Assembly (NCBI GenBank): GCA_022036555.1
Contig: CM039122.1
Span: 51,233,072 to 51,297,071 of the forward strand
DNA: 64,000 bases
Reading direction: 5' to 3'
Source of the DNA: Microstegium vimineum
Taxonomy: Eukaryota; Streptophyta; Magnoliopsida; Poales; Poaceae
In this document: one piece after another, positions 35,740 to 47,961 of the stretch
Layout: every line of letters starts with the position of its first letter
Numbering within the stretch: position 1 is the first letter of the stretch
Translations under genes and position numbers: made by a program
Notes under the pieces: generated by a model
What the model was told of the DNA's origin: nothing
Databases searched by the model: none
What the model saw: only the letters and a program-made list of their open reading frames with translations

Positions 35740-38300
35740 CTCAAGGCCTCGTACATTTTCGCATTTATGTACAATTCTCGCATCTTGAATGAATAGAAAG
35801 TCCGCGATCCTAGTGCTTTCATTTTCATTTGTGACTCGAGGTAGATTTTACTCTACCCCTCGACGCCTCTCTTTCTTCTGCCCTCGAAGCACGCTTAGCG
35901 CAGGGTAGGAAACGCGCTCGAGACCCACAAGGGTCGAGGGGTGCCGAGCCGGAAACTCTCCTATGCCTCAGAGCTAAGGTAAGCCTACTCGCTCCCCCTC
36001 CCCCTTGAGGGCCTCGGGCGTACGTCCAACAACTGCACCAGAAAGTGGAGCACCAAGGCTGGTAGAAGTAAGAATGGCTCGAGAAATCACTGCTCGTAGT
36101 CGTAAAGGTAGACTCGACCCTGCTCCTGCAGAGTCGAGCCTCCCTCGGGGGCTAACCGGGAATATCACCTAAGAAAGTCCCCAAAAACCGCTTTTACCCC
36201 TAAGCCGATAACTTAGGCCTTGTACATCTTACGCGTTATGTACATTTATCGCATCATGAATGAATAAAATGTTCTCGAAAAACTTTTCACGTTTGTTCAT
36301 GACTCTGAGGTAGCCTCGAGCCTGGTCTTGCAAAGTCAAGTTTCCCTCGGGGGCTGTCAAGGGGGGTCCCCCTCCCTAAGTCCCTTGAAAACCCGAACGT
36401 TTTTCGAAACTCGACGCTTCTTTTTCCATCTTTGCCCGAGTACGCTTCATGACTAAGTAAATACGTCTCGAACTCCCTAAGGGTCGCGGGCCGTCGAGCC
36501 GGGGACTCTCCTACGCCTCAGGGCTATGGTACCCCCACTTGCTCCCCCCCCCTCCAGGGATACGAGAGCGCATCGAACACTTAGTCTAAAAGCAACAGCT
36601 CAGGCAAAGAGAAATTGAGATGGCTCGAGAAGTAAAAACACCCAGATGCATCCTGAATAAAATGCGTTAAGGTTTTGAAGACCCCAGCGGCTCGACATCA
36701 TATTGTCACCAACCTAATCTATTACATAGACCTTTCTTGTCCAGAGCTGGCTCACAGGCCTCAACTATTTCCGTTCGCCACCATCATCCGGTCCGGAAGT
36801 CTAGAGTTCATGTCCTTAGGCCACTGCCACAACATGGAGGAGGCATGAACGGCGTCGCCGCACTCTTCGTCACGCGGATCCCGAGACGTCGGACGCCATC
36901 TCCCCGGCCCGGCTGGTGACACAGTTCCTCCCTCCGGGAGCCTGTTTGACCCGTGCTTGCGGGTCGGGGGCGGGTACCTCGCTGAGCCTGACTTTGGCTC
37001 TGCCATACCGTCATCTCAGAAGGTCCCCGCGGCTTCTCCGACATACTTGGTCGCGCCGCTGCACTCTTCACCGAGCGGATTCTGAGACGCCGGATGCCGT
37101 CTCCTCGGCCTCAGCTGGTGACACAGTTCCTCCCTTCGGGAGCTTGTTTGACCCATGCTCGCGGGCGAATCCGACAAAAGGCAGGTACGTCTCCGCATTT
37201 AAATATACCTACCTACTACCCCCTTGTATTCCACAGGACAACGTGCAACAGTGGGCGTTATCTTCGGAGGAAAGCAACGGACGTCGACCCGTCCGTCAAA
37301 ATCTCGAGGGAGCGAAGGCTGGCCCTTGCACAGGGTTCGACAGCCGCCCTCGAGTACCTGAGGTGAGGGAGGACCCAGGGTTACGGACTCCGGTCCACTC
37401 CCAAATCTCGAGGGGGCGAAGGCTGGCCCACGAACGAGGTTCACAGCCGCCCTCGAGTACACGAGTCAGGGATGACCCGGGAGGGGCCGGCGCGAGCCCC
37501 TAGCTCGAGAACGAACTCTCGAGGCCCTCCGGGACATATCCAAGGCACAACCACGGAATACCCAAGGATCCCTTCGACGGGAGGCATCAGGCCACCGACT
37601 CTCATCGAATAGAGTTGGCACCTAGGTAATCCACGCGGTGTTGCTTGAATGAGAACGCCTCAGGGCTTCTATCGACCCCTGTCGAAGGGGGCACGAGTTC
37701 TCACTTGGATTTCATTTGAATTTATACCCGTTACCAGATCGCAGAGGACTTCGAGGTTCGTCCTACGAAGGCTCACAGAGGACTTCGGGGCTCGTCCTAA
37801 CGAGGATAGCACAATGCTCTTCGCCCACAATCCGAGCGCAAGGACCCATGGGAAGGACGCTAGGAGGTAGTGAAAGCCCAGCCACACGAGGCTCAAGGGC
37901 TGGACTACGCACGACACCCCTCGACGAAAGAGGGTCGAAAACACTCGTATCCTGGCAGACAGAGTTGACCCCTCGATAAGGCACTATGACTCCAGTTTAA
38001 CACTCGAGGGAGCGAAAGGCTGGCCCTCGGAAGGGTTTCGACAGCCGCCCTTGAGCACCCCTTTTTCAGGAAGTGGAACACTCGTAGCCTGGAGAACAGA
38101 ATCGACCGCTCGATAGGGCGCCACGACTCCAGGTAATCCCAACTCCCCTCGATAGAACACACGTCAAAGCCCCCAGAGGAGTGCTTAATCACTCCTCTGG
38201 GGCCGGCACCCCGCGGAGAATCAGACCTCGGACTAACCCTACAGATCATTGGCAAAAGCCTCTATATGGATTCTTATCCGCATAGAGGCTCGAGGGCTAC
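35740..38300 (+). repeat. non-coding, repeat-rich 3' interior of the LTR element
   Basis: A block at about 35746-36150 (TACATTTTCGCATTTATGTA ... CTCGAGG) recurs in diverged form at 36210-36610. At 36740-37180 a second diverged copy of the 5' gag leader appears, again with the tandem CGCGGAT-type blocks. 37300-37470 and 37990-38060 repeat a CTCGAGGGAGCGAAGGCTGG motif. No polymerase motifs are visible. Confidence 0.65.
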
Positions 38301-39629
38301 TGTCGGGTACAAAGGTAAGGGGTACCCTAAACCTGCGATAAACTAATGCTCAACATAGCAACCATTTTTAAGACAGGATCCGATCAGCCAATGGAGAAGG
38401 GCCCATTACACAAAGGCCTCCCTCGCTGGCAACAGCAACCAGTCGTGGGCCGGCCCATTACTGGAAAAGCAGACGAACAGGGGTCGAACGAACGACCCCC
38501 CGCCTCTACCTCGACTTACGGACAGGGTCGAACGAACGACCCCCCGCCTCTACCTCGACTTACGGACAGGGGTCGAACGAACGACCCCTCCGCCTCCGCC
38601 TCGACCCCTCGAATGACGGGCAGGGAGTCGAACGAACGACCCCTGAGTAGGAAGCTCGACCGACTTACCTGCTCCCGGTATGGGGTAAAGGGGATCCGAT
38701 GCGCCTACCTGCCCCCGCCTAACGCCATGGGCACCCACTACCGTAGTCAAATCCATCAATTCACCGCCCATGCCCTGGACCTCCGTTGACCGTGTGACCA
38801 CTGTAGCCACGTTGCAGGTACGGAATCCAGAAGCACCCCCTCGAGCCATGAACGGGGCAGCCCTCGACCGTGTCTTCAGGGATACAACAGGGTCACGCTG
38901 GTCTCGACCCCCCCTCGACCGGGGGGCTCGACCGCCGTCCCCAACCACTCCGGCATGGCTCCCGTCCAATCCGTCCCGCGTCAACTGTGGGACTCGTACC
39001 CGTCTACAGAAGGCCGACCACACTGCGCCATAACGTTCGGCAGCGTCCAGTCTGCCATCGTTATGCCTTGAGCACCGGAAGGACGGGAAGGCCACGCTGC
39101 TGCAACGATCGACGTCCCATCGCAAGCATGGAGCACGGACACACCTCCCATACCGCTACAGTTTAGGACTTTGTACTCCCGTGCCTCCCCTTGGTCTATA
39201 AAAGAGGACGCTGGGATAGAAGGAGAAGGGGGCATCAACATACGCATTCGTATCGGCTAAGGCATGCGCACTCGTATCGGCATGCACATCGGCATGCGAA
39301 TCGGCATCGGCATGCGCATTCACAACACCACTCCACACCCGATTGTTTGATCAACGTCTCAAGCAATTATCTGACTCTCCTAGGATAGCCCTGCTAGCCC
39401 TAGGCCTCAGCTCATCTTGAGCACCCCCGTGTAAACCTGCTTGTACCCCCTGTACGAGCACTTCGGTGCAAGATAATACAATCCATCCTCCCCCGCTGGA
39501 CGTAGGGCCTTCTTTGCCCGAACCAGGATAAATCTTGTGTTCTTCTTGTATCATGTCTGGGAGAGGGAGCACGCAATATACAAATTTACTAGCCGGTGGT
39601 CTTGACCCCCTAGGTTCATAACACCGACA
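38301..39629 (+). repeat. right LTR
   Basis: It starts TGTCGGGTACAAAGGTAAGG and ends ATAACACCGACA, followed by the CATTC target duplication. It differs from the left LTR by scattered substitutions and small indels. Confidence 0.92.
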
Positions 39630-41002
39630 CATTCTCTTTCCTTCTTTGCCACAATCCTTGTTTTTTCCATGTCTTGTTTCAGTCACCATGATTTAGCATT
39701 GGGCCATTGTGTCTGTTGACTGTAGTTTGCAACAATGTTCTACAGTTACAGATATTCATTGGTGTATTTAATTGAAGGCAGAGCTCCTGCCATTGTTTTT
39801 TTTAAAAGTAGAAAACTATTTACTGAATGATCAGATCATATAGAGAATGAGAGGTGGTCAGCACATAGTTGCATTTCTTTTCTTTTCTTTTCTTACCTTG
39901 TGAATGAATGAATGGGACAGAACTGAATGGCCTACTGTTGCTCTGAATTTCTCTGACAAAACTGAAGCCCAAAATTTATTCTCAAGACAAATTCTATTGG
40001 GGTGATTTGGAACTATGTGACAGTAAAAACTTTGATTATCTATTATTTTTCATGTTTTATTCTCTAACACTCATGTCTTGTGTAAACAGAAGTACAACAG
40101 GCCTCTGTAACACAATTTGTACTGATGAATGTCTGAACCCAAACCGAATCTTTGAACTGTCACAGTAGGATATTCTGAATGTCTGAATTGTCACACATAT
40201 AATTTGTTCAGTAAGCAACCCAACAGGCAATTCTTTATCAATTCTGGAGTTTTACTCTAGTTTTACTAATAATTTGTTCAGTTCAGTTCAGTTCTGAAAT
40301 AGAGTGACAGTTCATAACCATACTCATAGTTCCAAAGCTGAATATTGAATCTATATTTCCCTTTATTGAACTCAAGCAGAACTTGATCAGTAGCGAGTAA
40401 ATTAAAGGGGAGGGGGGAAAGGAGAAAACCATGTAAATATTCAGAAAAGTAACTCAAGCAAAATGTAAAAAAAGGGACGTGTAGACAGTAAGTAGGCAAA
40501 AGGTCGCCTATTCAGATATTTGAATTTCATTTTCCTTCTAAAAAATTACCAAAATTCAGTGCACTTGACATCTGAACTATTTCTGAGCAAGCTCAACGCA
40601 CTTGCATTTCATTGGAATCCAAGATTCATTCAATCCCAGGATTCACCAATGGAATAATCAGATAGTTATGATCGGTCAGGTAAGAGATATGGCTAGCTAT
40701 AACCATAGACTCCTTTTATGTGTGAGGTTGTGGGCACATATCTTTTCCTTGATGCAACTAGGGGAAATATTCTGAAGATAAAACCCATGACGTTGTCTGA
40801 AACTGTGGTGTTACGGCTACTGCATTTATCAGATTTTCTTCTGCATTTAATAAGAATCTACTCCCAAATAAGAATCCATTTTCAGCTCAACCTCCTTCAA
40901 ATCCATTTCCACTCAGATTCCCCATTGGGCAAGCTAAGGATGGGTATTTCAGAAGAAAAGGCTGGGTATTTCAGAAGAAAAGGCTGAGTATTTTTGGTTT
41001 GT

Positions 41003-41135
41003 CAATCAGTTTGTAATGTTCAATCAGTTAACTGACGACAGTTTGGTGATCCCTCTGTAAAATTCAATCAGTTTGTAATGCTCAATCAGTTAACTGGCGA
41101 CAGTTTGGTGACCCCTTTGTAAAATTCATGTTGTC
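41003..41135. repeat. tandem repeat of about 66 bp
   Basis: AATCAGTTTGTAATG followed by TCAATCAGTTAACTG and CGACAGTTTGGTGA occurs twice in succession, with a partial third copy, inside the Harbinger-like element. Confidence 0.75.
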
Positions 41136-41689
41136 AATCAGTTAACTGTCGAACAATTTGTAATGCTCAATATTTTTGGTCTGCTTTGTGGTTTCTTGCT
41201 TCTTTTTCTTTCTACTATTAGAAAACACTTCATTGAAGAACTATGGGAGACCTGATATCCTGATCAAGACCAAATGTGAAGAGTTGCCCTTTCTTCTGCT
41301 GAGATTGCCCTGAGGCCATTCATACAGTGCTATAACTAATCAAATACATGCCAACAAAAACTAATAATTGCCACTTTATAGGAGATTCAATTAGTGCTAG
41401 AACTGATTGAAAATATAGAAAGTAGGCCATTCAGACATTAAGCTAAATCAATGGCACGATACTTCCAATTTAGTGCTAAATAGAGATAAGTACTTTCAGT
41501 GCTAGCCTATACTGTACTAATTAGAGATAAGTACAGTAGAGAATTATTTTTTTGGTGCTACTACCAATTATAGGAAGATTGACAACTTATCTCTTCAGAC
41601 ATTCAGACATGTACAGTAGAACTGAACTGCAACTAAGGGGTGAGAACAGTTGGCTGAGATTGACAACTAATGGAAGATTGACAATTAAT

Positions 41690-41886
41690 TTCGTCGGCGA
41701 GGAAGGCAGCAAGCTGCTGCAGTACGTGTACTGGTCCAACAGCTGCGAGATCGAGAGCCCCAGCGTCAGCAACAAGCAGTGCCTCGGCAAGAACTTTGTG
41801 GTGCTCGTCGGCAGGCTTTTCTCGTCGAGCTCTTCCTCCGTTACGACACCTTCACCGCCGAGGTTGGCACGGACCCGCTCGGCGTT
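41690..41886 (+). pseudogene. captured allene oxide synthase (CYP74A) C-terminal fragment, frameshifted
   Basis: The first frame reads FVGEEGSKLLQYVYWSNS, then SPSVSNKQCLGKNFVVLVGR. NKQC contains the haem-ligating cysteine context specific to CYP74 enzymes. After LF the frame shifts (at about 41815-41822) and continues as FLVELFLRYDTFTAEVGTDP. The order and wording match plant allene oxide synthase, the jasmonate-pathway P450. Only about 65 residues remain, no start or catalytic remainder is present and the frame is broken, so it is non-functional. It lies about 270 bp inside the right end of the Harbinger-like element. Confidence 0.88.
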
Positions 41887-42256
41887 GGCGACGTTGGCCA
41901 GGAGACGGCGCGGAGCAGGCGGGGCGACGCACGCGGGAGGCGGCTGCGGCGCGGTCATGCGCGGTGCCTCGGCTGGGTGGGGAAAAGTGGGGTGGCCCCC
42001 ACCGGATAGGGGGCTCCTAGACTCGGGGACCTGAGATTAAAATTTGAGGGGGCATGTAAAATGGGGACCCAAGTAGGGGCTCCATTGGAGTTAAAATTTT
42101 GTCCAAACTCCTCAAATTTAGAGTAGGAGTCCAAGTAGGAACTTGGGCTGGAGTTGCTCTGACTGGAGGATGTGGTTGTGGCTACAAAACTGCGTACTAC
42201 TGGTACTACAGACGACTACAGACTGTACCTAGCTCCGGTATCTTCGTGATAGTATA

Positions 42257-42579
42257 GTACACGGTACACCTTTTTTTTTTGAGATTACACAATACAACGC
42301 AGACACTCAACACGTACGCACACTCGCCCCTACGAACGCAAACCCTACCCCTATGAGTACCTTCGAAGGATTGAGCCGACAAATCTTGAAGTTGACGAAG
42401 TCACCACAGACGTCTCGCTGTCGACGGGAACGTCACCTACCACTTAATGCATAGCGCCGGAAAATCTGGAATAAATCCAGAATAAAGTGTCGCACCCAAG
42501 ATTTGAACCCTGAGTGGGAGCCCCCAACCAATGGTCTTTGCCATTGCGCCGTAAACCCCTTGATGTACACGGTACACCT
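42257..42579 (-). mobile_element. Au-like SINE with 14-bp target duplication
   Basis: On the minus strand the element runs from about 42564 to a poly(A) end at 42280-42271. It contains the polymerase III B-box region GGGTTCAAATCTTGGG and downstream blocks such as GACGTTCCCGTCGACAGCGA and GGGGTAGGGTTTGCG, which I associate with the Au SINE family of grasses. GTACACGGTACACC occurs on both sides (42257-42270 and 42565-42578) as target duplication. Confidence 0.88.
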
Positions 42580-42687
42580 CCTGTGCTCGGCCTTTTGGGT
42601 GACAGAACATTGTTTATGCAAACTGTTTTTTGAAGCAAATGGCAGCTGCTACTATGGTACAGAAGAGTACTACCGTACTAGTAGCTA

Positions 42688-42955
42688 AGGATGAAAACGG
42701 ATCGGATACGAACGGATATCGCTGATATTGTATTTGTTTTCATATTTCTGTTCGGATTCGGATTGAATACGAATAGTATCAGAAATATCGGATAGGATAC
42801 GATTAGATATCGACATCATAAATATACTGATTTTAGTATTCGGATACGAATACGGTATCGGATGTTAATCTTCGGACTCGATACGGACATGTCTAAACTC
42901 CTCTAAACGAATTCGGTCGAACGGACGGTCAAATAAATATCCGTACCGTTTTCAT
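42688..42955. mobile_element. MITE with GGATGAAAACGG-type ends
   Basis: The left end AGGATGAAAACGG is mirrored by CCGTTTTCATC at the right end. The interior is filled with inverted GGATACGAA/TTCGGAT-type motifs. hAT-like or Mutator-like MITEs have such ends. The flanking CTAGTAG-like sequences suggest but do not prove a target duplication. Confidence 0.65.
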
Positions 42956-43377
42956 CACTACTAGTAGCACAATTGTACAAATAGTAGGCTGGGAAAGAAA
43001 CAGGAGTCGTCAGAATCAAGCATAACAAAAAAAGGCGCCCTTTTTCTACTCCTTTTAATCCTTGATTTTCATCTCATTCCCACCCTTCAGGGCTTCTGCT
43101 TTCTGAAATCATTTTTTTTAAACAAAGCATCAGGTATCTTATAGTCTGTCTTATTATTTTCTTAAGGAAATGAGTCGGCTATTTTTTTTAGCTAGAAAAG
43201 ACACATGACACAAAAAACGAACCCACTAGGAAAATAAAAGAACTGACGAAAGGGTATGTAATATGGTAGATACAGTAGCCTTAGCACCACCTCAAGTCAT
43301 GATTTCGATTTTTTATGGAAATGAATGAGAATTTGTCGATCCAGTCTTCGAAGATGCTTATAAAGATAGAGTTTGAC

Positions 43378-43696
43378 CCTGTTTAGATTCCCATGGAATC
43401 CAAAAAAAATTTGGTTTTAACTCTTCATTTTACAAAATGGAACTAAACATCACCCAAATTTTTTTAACAAAAAGTGATCCATTCTCCATTTTAAATTTTG
43501 AACTCAATAGACCAAAATAAGCCAAACTTTACATTGGTTTGTGTGTCATCGTCACAATCTTTATCATTGGAATGCAAAATAAGTCAAATTTTAGTTGGAA
43601 CTAAACAGTCCACTGAAATATTTTGCATTCTAAATTTTACAATCTAAAATAGTTGAGAATTTGGATTTTGGATTTATGATGAAACGAAACAAGACC
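43378..43696 (-). mobile_element. MITE, copy 1 (inverse orientation to copy at 47962)
   Basis: The ends read CCCTGTTTAGATTCCCATGG and ACGAAACAAGACC. The whole interior is the inverse complement of 47962-48275, with shared blocks such as GACTGTTTAGTTCCAAC and ATGTAAAGTTTGG, so both are copies of one family. Confidence 0.75.
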
Positions 43697-43699
43697 TTT

Positions 43700-44525
43700 A
43701 CATGTGTGTTCGTGTTGTACCATATAATTTGCAAAAAAAAAACAAGAGAGAAAAGGTAAAACCGAATCTTGTTTTGTTTAACGACCGGATAGATTACTAG
43801 TACTTTTTTTTCCCACGCAACAACAGGCAGCTTGTAGAAGCTTTTGTCGCGCTTAATCTAGGTGTAAAGCGGAGTATCCTCCTCTCGTGAAGATCTCGCA
43901 GCAAATTAATAGCATTTCCAGAAAAAAGGCAAAGAAAAGGATACGTAGTTTTTAAATATGTACGACAGCACGAACATCTAGTGGAACGAGCTGTCGTCTG
44001 CGAAGACTTGCTTTCAGAGATGAGCGTGCGTCCTACCTAAGATGATGTCACGGAGACACATGTTCGTGTTATATTTTTTCTTTCTTTTTCTTGACATATT
44101 TTTTCCTTGGAGTGGAGGTTTTCCTTCTGTGGCAGAGCGATTGCGAACTATGCATCGCGAAGGACTTTTTCTTCTTTTTTTGGAAAGTGATTATATTCAG
44201 AGGGAGCCATTGGGCCTTTTGCTTTTCATTCACACACAAGGCCAGGATTTGAAGAAGGAACCTAGGCCATGGAGGGAGGCCCACGGTCTCAAAATAATCG
44301 GACATACCGGCCCAGATTAACGCCTGACGAGGAGGACATGGGGCTAATAAAATGGCCAGGATAGGTCAAAAGGAGAGCAGAAGCATAAGTCTGAGAAAAA
44401 GGGACCCAACGAAAATAGCATCCGAGGCGTTCTACTTTGTTTACCTGGTCCTTTGCATCACCAAAAGTTCACTCTCTATTCATGTTCTTCTTTTTTTCAT
44501 GCTTCTTCTTTTGTTTGGTCATTTG
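43700..44525. other. intergenic, no recognised gene
   Basis: Open frames of up to about 90 codons occur on both strands but are T-rich and resemble nothing known. Confidence 0.4.
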
Positions 44526-45031
44526 CTTGCCGACAGCCAAAGTATGATCAATAAAGGCCTCGTTATTAAGTACAATAATTATTAACCTAAGCAGCTTCTG
44601 CAGCTCTGCTCCACAGTCAAGGCGATATACTCATTATTATATATATGATGAGTATCTGCTCTTTTCTTCCTGCAGCCAAGGCTCTGAATAAGTTTCAGCA
44701 CACAGCATATAGTAGATGACAATTGCCTTCTGTCCTTTGGGCACACCAAATTACTGATCCCAGGAAGGCGGGAAAAGGCACTCACACACGATCGAGATTA
44801 CTTGTAATTAACTCATGTGAATTAGGACTTGCATTAATGTCCTTTAGGTCGCCTCTACGTGGGGTTACTAATCTGAAAGGCTTAATTTGTTAAAAAGTTG
44901 CTTAACTGTAGGTTACACGACAAATTGCAGTATCTTTTGCCTGCAGTTTGAAGTGCTCACGACATGATTGCTGTCATTCTAAAATCTGAATGTGCTGTAT
45001 ATTCATCGAAGATGGATTGAGGGAATCTGCA
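44526..45031. repeat. segmental duplication, copy A
   Basis: Blocks such as TATGATCAATAAAGGCC, AATTAGGACTTGCATTAATG, TTTGAAGTGCTCACGACATG and GGGAATCTGCA recur in the same order at 45474-46172. The copies are diverged. Confidence 0.65.
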
Positions 45032-45473
45032 CCTTGAGCGATTTTTTACTTGGATTCACACGACCGTCGACCACACCGCTGCAGTTAGCTGTCTACAGAA
45101 GTACAGAGGATGGTGTATTTTCTGACGAAATTGCGGTCACCTATTCCTTGTGCAGCATAGTGAACTGCCAGATGAATACAGAACGATGCGCAGAGTAGTT
45201 GCATCTGCATGGAGACCTAGCTAGTCCAAGTTCGCCTGAGTGGCCATCTCATTCTTCAGTGAGTAATGGATGGAAAAGCTCTTGATTGAGAGTGCATGAC
45301 AAATTTGGATGAACAATAACTAGACAGATACTTAAGTCTTAACGTGAAAAACTCCTACGGAAACACAAACACTGGCAATTGTTTTGATAGGCGCAAACTT
45401 TTACTATGTACCAGACCTACGACTTATTAGAACGGCAAAGGTTTCTTAGTCTGACGTACTGATATACTACTAC

Positions 45474-46172
45474 ATGCTTGCTGACAGCAGGGTAGCAGGG
45501 GTATGATCAATAAAGGCCATCGTGTTAACTTAAGCAGATTGCACTGCACAACACAGTGAACTCAAATTACTAAATCAGAATAAGTGTCACTTCCTTTTCT
45601 TCCTTCAGCCAAAGAACTGATCAGGAAGATGATAGTTGCCTCTAGAGTCTAGACACAACCAATAATTTATTTCCTTTTTTTTTAGGGAAACTGGAGGGGT
45701 TTGGTCCTCCACAGAGAATTTTATTGAATCATAAGAAAACAGTACATGAAAGGAAACAAAGTAGTTCAGGAAACAAAAAAAAAGGAGAGGAAAAAAATAA
45801 GAGAAGTTAAGAAGATTAAACAAGATTGTTTAACCATTGTTCTATTGATGGAAAGTAGTATTTTCCTTGTCTTCTTTCAGCCAAAGAGCTGATCAGGGAG
45901 ATGTGCCACTTGCCAATGATACAACTACTTATAGTCAGCTTATGATACTTTTTCAGGCCAACCATCTTATGTTAATTAGGACTCGCATGAATGCCTTTAA
46001 GTTGCTTGTAACGTGCAGTGGTCGTGGTTCGTAATCTAATTAGGACTCGCAAATTGCAGTATCTATTGCTTGAAGCTCGAAGTGCTCACCAAATGATCGC
46101 TTCCCTCGCTAAGCTGTGCATCTGAATATCCTGTTTATATATATTCGTTGATCATCAGATGGAATCTGCATT
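45474..46172. repeat. segmental duplication, copy B, with insertion
   Basis: This is the counterpart of 44526-45031, enlarged by about 200 bp. A reverse-oriented, T-run-led retroelement-like piece lies at about 45670-45830, with the sequence CAGCCAAAGAACTGATCAGG on the left (45606) nearly repeated on its right (about 45878). Confidence 0.6.
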
Positions 46173-46258
46173 TAAAGGGGAATCATAGTCGTAGCTTGCA
46201 TCGGCTCCCTCCAGACTGCATGCATGCTCCATGCCGCATACAAGTGGTAACCGATTAA

Positions 46259-46557
46259 GGGCATGTTTGGTATAACTCTGTTTTACTAGTGAAGCTGTTT
46301 TTTTAGAAAAAGCTGAACTATTTTTTAAAAAAGTGTTTGGCAAAACAACTTCACCAACAACTTTATGTATAGATATGAGAGAGAAAGGAAGGAGAGAGCT
46401 GTGATAAGCTATTATTTTCAGCTTCATCTCACTTCATATCTTTGTGAGAGGGGAAAAAAACAACTTAATAGGTGAAGATATTTTGAAAAGAGGTGTTTAG
46501 CAAAAAAATAGCTCACAACAGCTTCATGAAGCTACTATAAGCTATATCAAACAGGCC
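46259..46557. mobile_element. Tourist-like MITE
   Basis: GGGCATGTTTGGTATA on the left and TATATCAAACAGGCC on the right form inverted ends, flanked by TAA on both sides. Length is about 299 bp. Confidence 0.85.
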
Positions 46558-46559
46558 TA

Positions 46560-47961
46560 AAGGTGCTTCATAGAACTATATAATTAGTGAAGCGTATAAA
46601 TTTGTACTCTCTTTGATGATTCTATTTTCCATATATACCTTTTCACGTCACATTTTTTCTTGCACTCCGGCCTTCATGGCTTCATCCTTAAAGGCTCAGT
46701 CATGTGAAGCCTTGGATGATCGATGACTGTATTGTTTGCCTCTAATACTGAACGCGGATCGAATAGTTACACTGACACTTTTATCTCACCATATCAGTCA
46801 TTTTTTCACCTAAGTTATAGTTACCATGCATTACAGCCATTTCTGTCGTGCAGCACTACAATCTCTAGTTCTCTACCTGTAAAATCTAACCACACACTCG
46901 TTTATATATACAGAGGACGGCAGTAGAAGTTCAGAACATTCATACGATCGGCTACTCGGCTGACTCCAGTTAATGGTACCAGAGAAGAATGCAATGGATG
47001 AACTAGAAGGTTGCCATAAATCTTAACTTCTTGAGGGCACATGACAACTCTGTCTATCCTAGGTGTATAGTTTGTTGTGGATTAATTAGTTTGGTAGCTA
47101 ATAGATGCGTGATCTTATCATGTAAACCACGCGTGATGCTTAGCTGTTTCACGCCCTTATTAACAACAACAACAACAACAAAAAAAGGTGCAGCTCCAAC
47201 TCGTTGTTAAACCCTTCCTAATATTCTTTCAAACACTATATGAAAACCTGCGAGCAAATGCGAGGCTCTACTTTCCCCCCTAGTCGACAAACTGCGATGC
47301 TAATCTCTCCATCTAGCTGGGCTGGAGAATCAATACATAAACTGAATAAATGTTCATAGTACTACTCTGATGGTACTGGTGTGATCTCGAGCTCCTATTC
47401 AGGATTAACTGTAAAAGCTTGTGTAATATAATTAGCCGTAATTGTTGACCGGACGCCGCGCGGTATTAATAAAGCGCACACGCACGACCGATCCCGTCCC
47501 GGGCGGTTTCTGTCGGGCTGGAGTCACCTGCAGCGGCATCGGCAATAATTGGCGCTCATAGTAGTTTACTAGTTTCAGCCTTTCAGGCACACGAATGCAG
47601 CTTCAGCTGGAGCACACGAGACTTCCAGAGTGCGGCTGCGGCGGCCATTTCCGCAGCTGAGAGGGCACACTGCCTTTAGCTTGCTCAATTTCTTCATGGC
47701 AGCCTGCGCCTCTGTCCTCCACGCTCCAGGGCTCAACACGCGTTCAGCGAACTAGCCGCGCAACAGCAAGAGCGGCGTCCGTTCCGTCGGCCCCTCGAAA
47801 CTTATTACAGTGTAGATGTTTCAGTGCAAGCAATTTTTCAGACCTTTTCAGTGCAGAACTGTGCACTTTGTCGTTCACTGTGCATAACTACGAGGACATA
47901 ATTTTCAGAGTCCATGCACATTAGTTTCTGAGCCGCCGACCTTGCAAAAGATCGATAAGGC
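46560..47961. other. intergenic, no recognised gene
   Basis: This includes a short (CAA)n-like tract at about 47163-47180. No coding frame of note and no transposon ends were identified. Confidence 0.4.

Larger units (their letters stand above)
32103..39629 (+). mobile_element. LTR retrotransposon, Ty3/gypsy-like, gag only, nested in the Harbinger-like element
   Basis: Long terminal repeats lie at 32103-33422 and 38301-39629 (about 1.32 kb each), both starting TGTCGGGTACAAAGGTAA and highly similar over their length. A 5-bp target duplication CATTC flanks the element (32098-32102 and 39630-39634). The interior of about 4.9 kb encodes only gag-like protein. No protease, reverse transcriptase, RNase H or integrase motifs were seen in any frame, so the element is non-autonomous. 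The interior is rich in duplicated blocks. High LTR similarity suggests a relatively young insertion. Confidence 0.92.
30260..42159 (+). mobile_element. PIF/Harbinger-like transposon, interrupted by an LTR retrotransposon
   Basis: The terminal inverted repeats are GAGCAACTCCGGCCCAA (30260-30276) and TTGGGCTGGAGTTGCTC (42143-42159), 16 of 17 bases matching. A 3-bp duplication TGA flanks both ends (30257-30259 and 42160-42162). Removing the nested retrotransposon leaves about 4.4 kb. A transposase remnant at 31558-31751 supports the superfamily assignment. GC-rich segments just inside both ends, one recognisably from an allene oxide synthase gene, indicate acquired host DNA. TGA is a variant of the usual TTA/TAA target. 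Confidence 0.72.
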
